Shown here: one piece after another, positions 8,147 through 16,585 of the stretch | Numbering within the stretch: the first letter of the stretch is position 1 | Layout of the letters: every line of letters begins with the position of its first letter | Notes under the pieces: generated by a model | Databases searched by the model: none | What the model saw: the letters and a program-made list of their open reading frames with translations, nothing else | What the model was told of the DNA's origin: nothing | From: CAHJXG01 sp964235485 | GTDB lineage: Bacteria > Pseudomonadota > Alphaproteobacteria > Acetobacterales > Acetobacteraceae | DNA length: 64,000 nucleotides | Assembly: GCA_964235485.1 (NCBI GenBank) | Contig: CAXSAZ010000005.1 | Span: 1 to 64,000 of the forward strand | Direction of reading: 5' to 3' | Made by a program: the position numbers and the translations under genes

Positions 8147-8170
8147 GATATTGCTGGAACTCGCAATATC
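8147..8170. promoter_or_regulatory. Perfect 8-bp inverted repeat, possible operator
   Basis: GATATTGC at 8147-8154 and GCAATATC at 8163-8170 are exact reverse complements separated by 8 bases. The arms are AT-richer than the surroundings and lie about 57 bases upstream of the small secreted protein gene. No T-run follows, which argues against a terminator. The layout would suit a dimeric repressor or activator site, but no regulator gene is adjacent. Confidence 0.45.
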
Positions 8171-8226
8171 GGAGATAGTTGCGCGTTCGGTGCCACTGAG
8201 CCCTGCCCTCACCAGACGAGCACATC

Positions 8227-8505
8227 ATGACCCTGCGCACATCCGCCTCCATGTTCCTTGCAGCCCTCCTCGTTGCCGCATCGTTCGGCACCGCGGCCAA
8301 CGCACAAACGCCGCATTCCCGTCCGGCGCACCACGCGCGCGGCACGCATCACTCGACGCAGGCCCAGTCCGGCATGGCGCATGACCGGTCCGGCAGCGCC
8401 GCCACCGACGCGCTGAACGAGCAAAGCCTGAACAACGCCCGCGCCGGCACGGCCTCGTCGGTCGGCACTCCGGCATCCTCGTCCACGTCCATGCCCGCCC
8501 AGTAA
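8227..8505 (+). CDS. Small secreted protein, unknown function
   Basis: This is a 92-residue protein. The first 26 residues form a classical Sec signal peptide (MTLRTSASMFLAALLVAAS, with cleavage likely after ANA). The mature part is low-complexity, rich in His, Ser, Ala, Thr and Gln (HSRPAHHARGTHHSTQAQ), with a short more conserved-looking stretch ATDALNEQSLNNARAG. No cysteine or enzyme motif is visible. It is probably periplasmic and may be a small surface or stress protein; I do not recognise a named family. It is a single-gene unit between a palindrome and a terminator-like hairpin. Confidence 0.7.
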   Translation: MTLRTSASMFLAALLVAASFGTAANAQTPHSRPAHHARGTHHSTQAQSGMAHDRSGSAATDALNEQSLNNARAGTASSVGTPASSSTSMPAQ

Positions 8506-8513
8506 CAACCCGG

Positions 8514-8546
8514 TTCCGGCGGCTTGCATTCGGCAGGCCGCCGGAA
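8514..8546 (+). terminator. Hairpin after the small secreted protein gene
   Basis: TTCCGGCGGC at 8514-8523 pairs perfectly with GCCGCCGGAA at 8537-8546 across a 13-base loop, starting 8 bases after the stop codon. There is no U-tract, so it is either a weak intrinsic terminator or a stabilising 3' stem-loop. Confidence 0.5.
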
Positions 8547-8623
8547 GGGCTGTCGCAGTCTCTGCGCCCCATGCGGTCCCGTGGTAGGGTCCAGGCGTCA
8601 CCCTTGACGTCAGGACTTCAGGA

Positions 8624-8797
8624 ATGCCGCCCAACCTCTCAGCGTTCGCCGTGCTGTCCATCCCCTGCACCTTGCCTTGGTCGCTGCTGGGCGCAGGCGC
8701 CGGGCGCATCCTGTGGTCTCCCGTGCAGTTCCGGGCGCTCAACACCGTGATGGCGGCGCTGCTGGTCCTGTCGGTGCTCCCGTCGCCCGTGCGTTGA
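8624..8797 (+). pseudogene. C-terminal remnant of a LysE/RhtB-type exporter
   Basis: A 57-codon frame reads FAVLSIPCTLPWSLLGAGAG, then GRILWSPVQFRALNTVMAAL and a hydrophobic LVLSVLP ending. This resembles the last transmembrane helices of LysE/RhtB amino-acid exporters, which are normally about 200 residues. The front three quarters are missing, and no matching sequence lies upstream. The stop TGA shares its A with the start ATG of the following MFS gene (TGATG), so the remnant may survive because it delivers ribosomes to that start. The family assignment rests on pattern memory only. Confidence 0.5.
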
Positions 8798-10044
8798 TGC
8801 GATGGCCGGGCCTGGTGCGTCCGCTGCGGCAGCCGGCGATGGCGCTGCTGTGGGGCGGACTCGCGCTGTCTGCGGTCGGCGACCAGGCCTATGCCGTGGC
8901 CTTCACCTGGATCGCGGTCGAGGCGTTCGGCGCGGCAGCCGGGTGGCTCGCGGCGGTGGGGCCGCTCGTGGTGCTGCTGACCCTGGCGTTCGGTGGGCGG
9001 CTGGCGGACGGCTGGGCGCCGTTGCGGGCGATGCTCGGCGCCGATGTGGCCCGGGCCGCGGCGCTGCTCGGCGTCGTCGTGGCGTGGGAGGCCGGCGGCG
9101 CGCCGTCGCCCTCGGCGCTGCTCGCGGCGGTGGCCGTGCTCGGCGCGGGCCAGGCCGTGTTCCGCCCGGCGCTGCAATCGGTGATCCCGGCGCTGGTCGC
9201 GGACCCGTCCACGCTGCCGGCCGCCAACGCGCTGCTGGACGCGACCGAGCGCATCGCCCGGCTGCTCGGCCCCGCCTTGGTCGGCGCGCTCGTCGTCGTG
9301 CTGCCGATCCGCCACATGCTGACCGTCGATGCCGCAACATATCTCGTCTCCGCCGCGGCGCTGCTGGCCATCCAGCGTCACGCGCGGTTGCCCGCCACCC
9401 GGTCGGCAGCGCCGGGCAACCTGCTCGCCTCCATGCTGCACGGCGTCCGCGTGGTGCGGCGGCACCGCCTGCTGGGCTACGTGCTGGCTGGGAAAGCCCC
9501 GTTGAACGGCACCTGGTATGCCGTGTTCTTCCTGATCCTGCCGTTGATGGTGGCGCGTAACGGGCTGGTGGGACCCGGCGGATCGGGCGTTGCCGCATAC
9601 GGCACGGTCATCTCGGCCTATGGCTGCACCAACCTCCTGGCCAACCTGGTCATCGGCAGCCGCCCGATGCCGGCCCGACCGGGGCGGCAGATCTTTGTCG
9701 GCAACCTGTGCATGGGCGTCGGCATCTGCGCGCTCGCGCTGGTCGAGGCCGCGGGCTTGCCGAATGCGCTGTTGCTGCCGGCCTACGCCGCCATCGCCGC
9801 CTTTTGCGCGGTGAGCGGCCCCATGCAGGACATCCCGGTCGCGGTGCTCACGCAAACCGCCTTGGCACGAGCAGACATCCAGGCCGCCGCCCGCGCCTTC
9901 CTGGCGGGGAACCAGCTTGGCAACCTGCTCGGCTTGGTGATCGCCCCGGTGCTGCTGGGGCTGCTGCCTGTACCCCTGGTCGTCGCGCTCTGCGGTGCGC
10001 CGTACGTCGTCTTCGGCGCGGTGGGCCTGCGCCGCTATGCCTGA
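8797..10044 (+). CDS. MFS transporter (MFS_3/EntS-like exporter)
   Basis: This 415-residue integral inner-membrane protein has 11-12 hydrophobic segments. The N-terminal half shows RLADGWAPLRAML after the second helix, a variant of the MFS loop 2-3 motif, followed by ALDATERIARLLGPALVGAL-like packing (seen as LLDATERIARLLGPAL), typical of the MFS_3 branch that includes siderophore exporters. The ATG at 8797 overlaps the upstream remnant's stop. It converges with the ATP-dependent ligase gene and overlaps its end by 10 bases. The substrate is unknown; drug, siderophore or metabolite export are all possible. Confidence 0.82.
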   Translation: MRWPGLVRPLRQPAMALLWGGLALSAVGDQAYAVAFTWIAVEAFGAAAGWLAAVGPLVVLLTLAFGGRLADGWAPLRAMLGADVARAAALLGVVVAWEAGGAPSPSALLAAVAVLGAGQAVFRPALQSVIPALVADPSTLPAANALLDATERIARLLGPALVGALVVVLPIRHMLTVDAATYLVSAAALLAIQRHARLPATRSAAPGNLLASMLHGVRVVRRHRLLGYVLAGKAPLNGTWYAVFFLILPLMVARNGLVGPGGSGVAAYGTVISAYGCTNLLANLVIGSRPMPARPGRQIFVGNLCMGVGICALALVEAAGLPNALLLPAYAAIAAFCAVSGPMQDIPVAVLTQTALARADIQAAARAFLAGNQLGNLLGLVIAPVLLGLLPVPLVVALCGAPYVVFGAVGLRRYA

Positions 10045-11624
10045 GCGGCCCCGGCGATCAGCCGCATCAGCGTGTCGAGCCGGTCCGCCTCTTCCGCCGG
10101 CTTGTCCATCCGCACCCGGGCGACGCGGGGAAAGCGCAGGGCCACGCCGGACTTGTGACGGTTGCTGCGCTGCGCCGCGTCGAAGGCGATTTCCAGCACC
10201 AAGCCGCGCTCCACCTCGCGCACCGGGCCGAAACGGTGGACGGTGTGGTTGCGTATCCAGCGGTCCAGCGTCACCAACTCCGCGTCGGTGAAGCCGGAAT
10301 ACGCCTTGCCGACCGGCACCAGTTCCCCGTCCTCCCGCCACAGGCCGAAGGTGTAGTCGGAATAGTAGCTGCTGCGCTTGCCGTGGCCGCGCTGCGCATA
10401 CATCACCACCGCGTCGATGGTGAGCGGGTCGCGCTTCCACTTCCACCATTGGCCTTTGGGCCGGCCCGGCACGTAGGCGCTGTCGCCGCGCTTCAGCATC
10501 AGCCCCTCGATGCTGGCGGCGCGTGCGCCGTCGCGGACCGCCGAAAGCTCGTCCACCGTGGCGAACGGGATCAGCTCGGACAAGTCCATGCGGGGCGGGC
10601 CGTGCCCGGCATACCAGGCTTCCAGCCGCTTGCGCCGCTCGTCGAACGGCAAGGGCCGCAGGTCCTCGGCCTCGTCGAACAACAGGTCATACAGGCGGAC
10701 GGCCACGGGGTAGTCGCGTTGCGCCTTGGCGCCCGGCGCCTTGCGGTTGAGCCGTTGCTGCAGGTCGGCAAAGGGCTGCACCTCGCCGTCGCGGATGACC
10801 AGCAACTCGCCGTCCAGCACGGCATGGAAGCCCATCGCCTCCACGATCTCGGGGAAAGCCTGCGAGATGTCGTCGGCGCCGCGGGAGAAGATGCGGCGGC
10901 CGTGCGGCGTCGCCACGAGCTGGACGCGGATGCCGTCCCATTTCCACTCGGCGCGAAAGGCGGAGGGGATCAGGGCCGCGATGTCCGCGGCTTCCAGCGG
11001 GTGGGCCAGCATGGGGGAGCGGAACACCGGCGCGCCTGCCGGATCAGGTCGGGGCGCGGTGCCTCCGATCCAGGCGAACAGCGGCGCGTAGGGCGGGACC
11101 AGGCTGTGCCAAATCTCTTCGATCTCGTCGGCGCTGATCCGCCCTTCCGCGACCTCGGCCAGCGCGACCTTCGCAAGCCTGGCCGACGCCCCGACCCGAA
11201 GCTCCCCGGTGATCAACTTCAGCAGCGCGTAGCGGACCGAAGCGTCGGACGCATCGAGCCAGCCGGCCAGCACGGAAGGCAACTCGGACTTGGGCGTGCT
11301 GAGGAGGGTTTGCACCACCTCGGTTATCCCGGGCGCGGCGGCGTTGCTGGGCGCGGCGGGCCAGATCAGCGCGGCCGTCTCGGCCAGGTCGCCCACGTAG
11401 TCGCGCGACATGGCGAACAGCACGGGATCGGTGCGTCCCTCGACCAAGGCCCGCACCATCGCCGGCTTCGCCGCCTGGAACGCCAACTCCCCGGTCAGCG
11501 CGGCGAGGCCGAAGCCGCGGTCGGGATCGGGCTGCGTCGCGAAATAACGGCGCAGCAGCGCGATCTTCGCCAGGCGGCCCGGCGTGAACACCAGGCGTTC
11601 CAGCAGCTCGGCAAAAGCGATCAT
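10035..11624 (-). CDS. ATP-dependent DNA ligase
   Basis: This 529-residue protein seals nicks in duplex DNA using ATP. An N-terminal DNA-binding domain (residues 1-200) is followed by the nucleotidyltransferase motif EWKWDGIRVQ with the AMP-accepting lysine K228. Further motifs are SRGADDIS, DGELLV, IEGLMLKR and QWWKWKRDPLTIDAV, then a C-terminal OB domain. Its start overlaps the stop of the exonuclease gene (ATGA on the minus strand), which marks a coupled two-gene unit. Bacterial ligases of this type accompany a dedicated exonuclease and often a DEXH helicase and a phosphoesterase in DNA repair; the last two are not next to it here. The window also encodes the essential NAD-dependent LigA. 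Confidence 0.93.
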   Translation of the reverse strand: MIAFAELLERLVFTPGRLAKIALLRRYFATQPDPDRGFGLAALTGELAFQAAKPAMVRALVEGRTDPVLFAMSRDYVGDLAETAALIWPAAPSNAAAPGITEVVQTLLSTPKSELPSVLAGWLDASDASVRYALLKLITGELRVGASARLAKVALAEVAEGRISADEIEEIWHSLVPPYAPLFAWIGGTAPRPDPAGAPVFRSPMLAHPLEAADIAALIPSAFRAEWKWDGIRVQLVATPHGRRIFSRGADDISQAFPEIVEAMGFHAVLDGELLVIRDGEVQPFADLQQRLNRKAPGAKAQRDYPVAVRLYDLLFDEAEDLRPLPFDERRKRLEAWYAGHGPPRMDLSELIPFATVDELSAVRDGARAASIEGLMLKRGDSAYVPGRPKGQWWKWKRDPLTIDAVVMYAQRGHGKRSSYYSDYTFGLWREDGELVPVGKAYSGFTDAELVTLDRWIRNHTVHRFGPVREVERGLVLEIAFDAAQRSNRHKSGVALRFPRVARVRMDKPAEEADRLDTLMRLIAGAAQA

Positions 11625-12670
11625 GCCGCCGCGGGTGACATTTCAGTGTCCGGGAGATCCTCCTGCTCGTCGCCGTAGCCGACCAAGCGCAGCGCCCGGC
11701 CGTGGATGCCGCGCTTGGCCGCCTCGTGGATCAGCGCCTCTTCCCGACCATGCGTCACCCAAACCTCCGGCGCGCCCACGTCATCGAGCGTTTGGTTCAA
11801 CTCGTCCCAATCGCAATGGTCGGAGATGACCAAGGGCAGTTCCACCCCCTTGCTGCGCGCCCGCTGTCGCACCCGCATCCAGCCGGAGGCATTGCACACC
11901 ACGGGTTCGGCCAAGCGCCGTGCCCAGCGGTCGGCGATGGCGCTCGGCGGCGCGATCACAATGGCACCGGCGAGCTTATCCTTGCCCGCCACCGTCGCCG
12001 GCAACAGCTCGCCCAACGGGATGCCCAGGCGTTCATAGGCGGCGCAAAGCGGCATCTGCGCCCCATGCAGGAAGATCGGCCGGTCCCACCCGGCCCGGCG
12101 CAGCAGCGCAATCACCCGCTGCGCCTTGCCGAGCGCATAGGCGCCCACGACGTGTGTGCGGTCGGGGAACAGCGCCACACTGTCCAGCAGCTTGGCGACT
12201 TCGTGCTCCGCCGGGGGATGGCGGAACACCGGCAGGGCGAAGGTCGCCTCCGTCACGAACACGTCGCAGGGGATCGGGACGAAGGGCAGGCAGGTGGGAT
12301 CGGGCTGCCGCTTGTAGTCGCCGCTGACCACGGCCCGGCTGCCGCGCCACTCCATTGCCACCTGCGCGCTGCCCAGCACATGCCCAGCCGGCTGCATCCA
12401 CAAGCGCACCTCGCCGATGCTGAGCGGCTCGCCGTAAGGCAATGCCTGCTGCACGGCCCCGGCCCGGCCCGCGCCCATGCGGACGTCCATCAGCGCCAGC
12501 GTTTCGGGGCTGGCAAGCACGGCATCGTGGCCCGGCCGGGCGTGGTCGGCATGGGCATGGGTGATCACGGCGCGGCCGACCGGGCGTAGCGGGTCGATGA
12601 AGAAACCGCCGGGTTCGCAATACAGCCCGTCCGGCCGGACCTTGAGCCAGGTTTCGGGATGCGGCGGCAT
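11621..12670 (-). CDS. Ligase-associated DNA exonuclease (metallo-beta-lactamase fold)
   Basis: This 349-residue protein is of the SNM1/CPSF-like metallo-beta-lactamase group. The signature metal ligands are visible in ITHAHADHARPGH, then a later GHVLGSAQ and SGDYKRQPDPTC. The C-terminal part contains the beta-CASP-like ISDHCDWDELNQTL. The start MPPHPETWLKVRPDG at 12670 was chosen because the upstream extension is arginine-rich shadow sequence. The family is recognised by its strict linkage to ATP-dependent ligases and probably trims DNA ends before ligation. The stop overlaps the ligase start. Confidence 0.9.
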   Translation of the reverse strand: MPPHPETWLKVRPDGLYCEPGGFFIDPLRPVGRAVITHAHADHARPGHDAVLASPETLALMDVRMGAGRAGAVQQALPYGEPLSIGEVRLWMQPAGHVLGSAQVAMEWRGSRAVVSGDYKRQPDPTCLPFVPIPCDVFVTEATFALPVFRHPPAEHEVAKLLDSVALFPDRTHVVGAYALGKAQRVIALLRRAGWDRPIFLHGAQMPLCAAYERLGIPLGELLPATVAGKDKLAGAIVIAPPSAIADRWARRLAEPVVCNASGWMRVRQRARSKGVELPLVISDHCDWDELNQTLDDVGAPEVWVTHGREEALIHEAAKRGIHGRALRLVGYGDEQEDLPDTEMSPAAA

Positions 12671-12677
12671 GGCGGCA

Positions 12678-12699
12678 GGCCTGGCGCTCCCGCCAGGCC
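12678..12699 (-). terminator. 9-bp GC hairpin between degP-like gene and exonuclease gene
   Basis: GGCCTGGCG at 12678-12686 pairs perfectly with CGCCAGGCC at 12691-12699 around a CTCC loop. It sits just past the protease stop and just before the exonuclease start, both leftward. No U-run follows, so it may attenuate or stabilise rather than terminate. Confidence 0.45.
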
Positions 12700-12707
12700 C
12701 GGCAGGC

Positions 12708-14243
12708 TCAGCCCGGCTGCTTCGACGGATCGCCCGCGAGCGGCACCGGCACCCAGCGCAGCCCATCGCCGCTTTGGATCAGCATCAGCACGGTTTTGCG
12801 GTTCTGCTTGCGGAAGCGGTCCATGCGCTCCTGCACGTCGGACGGGCTGGACACCGGCTCCTGCTGCACCTCCACGATCACGTCGCCGGGCTTCAGGCCG
12901 CGGCCGGCAGCGTTGCCATCCGGCGACACGTCCGTCACCACGACGCCCTTCTGATCCTGCGACAGCTTGAACTTGTCGCGCAGGTCGTCGGTGATCGGCG
13001 CCAGCCGCGCGCCGAGACCCGAGATCTCCGCCGTGCGGGCGCTCGGCGTGCGGCTCGGCGGCGCCGTCGCGGCGGCCTGCTGCACGTCGTCCGGCAACTC
13101 GCCGACGGAAGCTTGCACCGTGACCTGCTTCCCATCACGCCACAGCAGCACCGGCACGTCCTTGCCGATCACCGTTTCGGCGACGATGCGCGGCAGCGAC
13201 TTCATCTCCTTCACGTCCTGGCCGTTGAACTTCAGGATGACGTCGCCGTTGCGGATCTTCGCCGCATCGGCCGGGCCGCCCTCGTTCACCCCGGCGACCA
13301 TGGCGCCCGCGGTGTCCTTGAGGCCGATGCTTTCGGCGATATCCGGCGTCACCTGCTGGATGCGCACCCCGAGCCAGCCGCGCCGGGCGTGGCCGAACTC
13401 CCGCAACTGGGCGACAACGGACTTCGCCAGGTTCGCCGGCACGGAGAAGCCGATGCCCACGGACCCGCCGGACGGCGAGTAGATGGCGGTGTTGATGCCG
13501 ATGACCTCGCCCGCCATGTTGAACAGCGGCCCGCCGGAGTTGCCGCGGTTGATCGCGGCATCCGTTTGGATGAAGTCGTCATACGGCCCCTGCCGGATGT
13601 CGCGCCCGCGGGCGCTGACGATGCCCGCGGTGACGGAGCCGCCCAGGCCGAACGGGTTGCCGATCGCCAGCACCCAATCGCCCACCCGCTCCGCGTCGCT
13701 GTCGCCAAAGGACACGGATTTGAGCGGCTTGTCGGTCTCGACCTTGAGCAGGGCCAGGTCAACCCGGTCATCCTTGCCGACCAGCGTCGCCTTCAGGGTC
13801 GTATTGTCCTGAAGCGTCACGCTGATCTCGTCCGCGCCGTCGATGACGTGGTTGTTGGTCACGATAAAGCCGGCTGGGTCGATGATGAAGCCGGAGCCCA
13901 GGCTGACCGACCGACCGCCGCCGGGGCCGCCGTCCGGGCCGGGCTGCGGCCCCCGCCGCTGCGGCCCGTTGTTGGGGCGGTTGCGGTCCAGGAAGTCCTT
14001 GAAGAACTGCTCGAACGGCGAACCCGGCGGGAACGTCGGGACTTCCGGGCCGCCCCGGTCGGCCCGCGCCTGGACGTTCTGGGACGACGAGATGTTCACC
14101 ACGGCCGGCAGCAGGGTCGCCGACAGGTCGGCGAAGCTGTCCGGCGCGCCGCGCGCCGCGGCCTGCGGCACGAACGGCGGCAGGGTCGCCGGCAGCACGA
14201 ACACGCTGGCGAGCGCAAGCGCGCGAAGGGTCCGAAGGCGCAT
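12708..14243 (-). CDS. degP: Do-type periplasmic serine protease (DegP/MucD family)
   Basis: This 511-residue HtrA-family protease/chaperone clears misfolded envelope proteins. A Sec signal peptide spans residues 1-30. The trypsin-like domain carries H132 (NNHVIDG), D162 (DLALLK) and S236 (RGNSGGPL). Two PDZ domains follow (GWLGVRIQQVTPDIAESIGL and GVVVTDVSPDGNAAGRGLKP). A Gly/Pro-rich insert lies near residues 90-112, where the LA loop of Do proteases is found. The ATG at 14243 has GGGAG 8 bases upstream; in-frame extension to 14513 is unsupported. It lies next to hflC and hflK on the same strand, so this is a membrane and envelope quality-control block. Confidence 0.95.
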   Translation of the reverse strand: MRLRTLRALALASVFVLPATLPPFVPQAAARGAPDSFADLSATLLPAVVNISSSQNVQARADRGGPEVPTFPPGSPFEQFFKDFLDRNRPNNGPQRRGPQPGPDGGPGGGRSVSLGSGFIIDPAGFIVTNNHVIDGADEISVTLQDNTTLKATLVGKDDRVDLALLKVETDKPLKSVSFGDSDAERVGDWVLAIGNPFGLGGSVTAGIVSARGRDIRQGPYDDFIQTDAAINRGNSGGPLFNMAGEVIGINTAIYSPSGGSVGIGFSVPANLAKSVVAQLREFGHARRGWLGVRIQQVTPDIAESIGLKDTAGAMVAGVNEGGPADAAKIRNGDVILKFNGQDVKEMKSLPRIVAETVIGKDVPVLLWRDGKQVTVQASVGELPDDVQQAAATAPPSRTPSARTAEISGLGARLAPITDDLRDKFKLSQDQKGVVVTDVSPDGNAAGRGLKPGDVIVEVQQEPVSSPSDVQERMDRFRKQNRKTVLMLIQSGDGLRWVPVPLAGDPSKQPG

Positions 14244-14367
14244 AACAAAACTCCCGAATGGAGGACGGATGGTGAAGCTGCTCATGCCGGCCACGCACTC
14301 GCAAGCCGATAGGTGGGGCGTCTCAAGAGTTTGACTATGCTGGACATGGGGCTGGGCACGGAACGCC

Positions 14368-15237
14368 TCACTCCTCCGGCGCTTGGCGCAGCATACGCAG
14401 GAACTCGCTGTCGGGCGTGAGCACGAGGCGGGACTGGCCGTTGCCGAACGACTCCCGGTAGGCCTGCATCGTGCGGTAGAACTCGTAGAACTTCGCATCC
14501 TGCTGGAAGGCATCGGCGTAAATCTTGATCGATTGGCGCTCGCCCTCGCCGCGCAGGCGGTCGGCGCCGGCGCGCGCCTCGGCCAGCAGCACCGTGCGGT
14601 CGCGCTCGGCGTCGGCGCGGATGCGGGCGGAAGCCTCGGCGCCCTCTGCCCGGGCCTGGCTCGCGATGCGCTCGCGCTCCGACTTCATGCGGCTCAGCAC
14701 GGCCTGGGTGTTCTCCTCCGGCAGGTCGGCCCGGCGCAGGCGCACGTCCTCCACCGTCACGCCGAACCCGCGCATCTCGTCGCTGACCTGGCCGCGGATC
14801 AGCCCCATGATGCGCCCGCGGTCGGACGACAGCACCCGGAGCAACTGCTCGTTGCCCAGCACCCGGCGGAGCGAGGAGGTCACGACGGAGTTCAGCCGGG
14901 CGCGGATCGCGTCCTCCGCCGACCCCACGGCTTGGTAGTACTGCAACGGGTCGGTGATGCGGAACCGGGTGAAGCTATCCACGATCAAGCGCCGCTGGTC
15001 GGCCAGGATCACCTCCTCGCCGGGCGTTTCGTAGTCCAGCAGGCGGCGGTCGAAGCTGATGACGGTCTGGATGAACGGCACCTTGATGTGCAGGCCCGGC
15101 GCGCTGATGACGCGGATCGGCTGGCCGAACTGGGTGATCAGCACCTGCTGGGTTTGCGCCACGGTGAACAGGCTGGCGCCGGCCAGCACCAGGAGGACCA
15201 GCGCCGCGGCGAGGCCCGCGAGGACGCCGCGGCTCAT
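14368..15237 (-). CDS. hflC: HflC, SPFH-domain modulator of FtsH
   Basis: This 289-residue protein has one N-terminal membrane anchor (residues 5-27) and a prohibitin/SPFH domain (TQQVLITQFGQPIRV, then PFIQTVISFDRRLLD). A long alpha-helical, Arg/Glu-rich region follows (ERERIASQARAEGAEASARI). HflC and HflK form a large periplasm-facing cage around the FtsH protease. The ATG overlaps the hflK stop by four bases, giving translational coupling. A gap of about 125 bases separates it from the degP-type gene, so that gene probably has its own promoter. Confidence 0.95.
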   Translation of the reverse strand: MSRGVLAGLAAALVLLVLAGASLFTVAQTQQVLITQFGQPIRVISAPGLHIKVPFIQTVISFDRRLLDYETPGEEVILADQRRLIVDSFTRFRITDPLQYYQAVGSAEDAIRARLNSVVTSSLRRVLGNEQLLRVLSSDRGRIMGLIRGQVSDEMRGFGVTVEDVRLRRADLPEENTQAVLSRMKSERERIASQARAEGAEASARIRADAERDRTVLLAEARAGADRLRGEGERQSIKIYADAFQQDAKFYEFYRTMQAYRESFGNGQSRLVLTPDSEFLRMLRQAPEE

Positions 15238-16457
15238 CGACGCACCTCCGCCGAGGGTGCTGCGGGCGCCGCGGCCCGCGGCCGGCCGTTGGGATCGAGC
15301 GGGAGGTAGGGCACGATGCCCTGCAGCTTGTCGTCCACGACGATGGACGGCGTCTTGGTCAGGATGTCCTGCATCGTTTCAATATACATGCGCTTCAAGG
15401 TCACGTCCTTCGCGACGGCATAGGCATTGTAAACGCTCAGGAAGCGTTGCGCCTGGCCGGTGGCTTCCGCGACGTTGGCCTGCCGCGCGCCGTCCGCTTC
15501 CGCGGTCAGCCGGGCCGCGTCGCCGCGGGCGCGGGGCACGATGTCGTTGCGGTAGCTTTCGGCCTCGTTGCGCGCCCGCTCGGCGTCCGTGTTGGCGCGC
15601 TGCACGTCGCGGAAGCTTTCGATGACGGCGTTGGGCGGGTCCACCTTCTGCAACTGCACCTGGGTGATCTCCACCCCGGCACCGTACTGGTCCAGCACGC
15701 TTTGCGCGCCGGTCGTGACGGACTGCTCGATGCGGGCGCGCGCTTCGGTCAGGGCGGGTTGGATCGGGGTGCGGCCGATCACCTCCCGCATCACGCTTTC
15801 GGACACCGACTTCACGGTGTTCTCCGGGTTGCGCGTGTTGAACAGGAAGGTGCTGGCGTCGCGGACGCGCCAGAACACGCTGAAGTTGATGTCGATGATG
15901 TTCTCGTCGCCGGTCAGCATCAGCGCCTCCTCCGGCACCTCCCGCGCCCCGCTGCCACGGCCCGGGATGTCGCGGCCCAGGTCGCGGGTCGCGCCGATCC
16001 GGCTGACGCCGGCGCTGTCCGGGGCGATGCGGAAGCCGATCTCCGTGCGGTTGATGCGCGTCACCGCCGGGGTCAGCACCCGCTCGAACGGCCAGGGCAG
16101 GTGGTAGTTGAGGCCCGGCAGCGTCGTGCGCTGGAACGCGCCGAAGCGCAGCACCACGCCCTGCTGGTCCGGCTCCACCCGGTAGAAGCCGCTGGCCAGC
16201 CAGACCACGAGGCCGACCAGCAAAACGAGCGCGATCAAGCGCGGGCTGCCGCGCCGCCCCCCGCCAGGCCCGCCCGGAACGAAGCGCCGGGCAGAGGCTT
16301 GCAGCCGGGCGAGGACCTCGTCCAGGTCCGGAATGCCGTTCGGGCCGCCGCCGCCCCCGCCACCGCCGCCCCATGGGCCGCGGTTCGGACCGCGCGGCGG
16401 CGTGTTGTTGTTGCCGGGCCCCCAAGGGCCAGAGCCGCCGCTATTATTCCAAGACAT
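15234..16457 (-). CDS. hflK: HflK, SPFH-domain modulator of FtsH
   Basis: This 407-residue partner of HflC starts at 16457 (MSWNNSGGSGPWGPGNNN). The first 40 residues are Gly/Asn/Pro-rich with an unbroken run of nine glycines, as is common in HflK. A single transmembrane helix follows at about residues 76-92 (LIALVLLVGLVVWLASG), then the SPFH domain (GVVLRFGAFQRTTLPGLNYH) and a helical coiled-coil region. The longer reading frame upstream is rejected because it runs through Arg/Pro shadow sequence. It is divergent from mrp with about 128 bases between. Confidence 0.94.
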   Translation of the reverse strand: MSWNNSGGSGPWGPGNNNTPPRGPNRGPWGGGGGGGGGPNGIPDLDEVLARLQASARRFVPGGPGGGRRGSPRLIALVLLVGLVVWLASGFYRVEPDQQGVVLRFGAFQRTTLPGLNYHLPWPFERVLTPAVTRINRTEIGFRIAPDSAGVSRIGATRDLGRDIPGRGSGAREVPEEALMLTGDENIIDINFSVFWRVRDASTFLFNTRNPENTVKSVSESVMREVIGRTPIQPALTEARARIEQSVTTGAQSVLDQYGAGVEITQVQLQKVDPPNAVIESFRDVQRANTDAERARNEAESYRNDIVPRARGDAARLTAEADGARQANVAEATGQAQRFLSVYNAYAVAKDVTLKRMYIETMQDILTKTPSIVVDDKLQGIVPYLPLDPNGRPRAAAPAAPSAEVRR

Positions 16458-16585
16458 GCTGGTCCAGTGGCCCCCGTAGAACTGTGCCGCTGGCCGCCTG
16501 CCTGCGTTTGCAGTCCGGCGTTTGTGCGCCATATGCGGCCTCACGACCGCGTGCATATTGACCGGGTATCGGAGGTTTACAAGCG

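Noticed and set aside
14243..14513. Upstream extension of the DegP-like gene to 14513
   Set aside because: The extension lacks family similarity and would hide the signal peptide; the ATG at 14243 has a good ribosome site.
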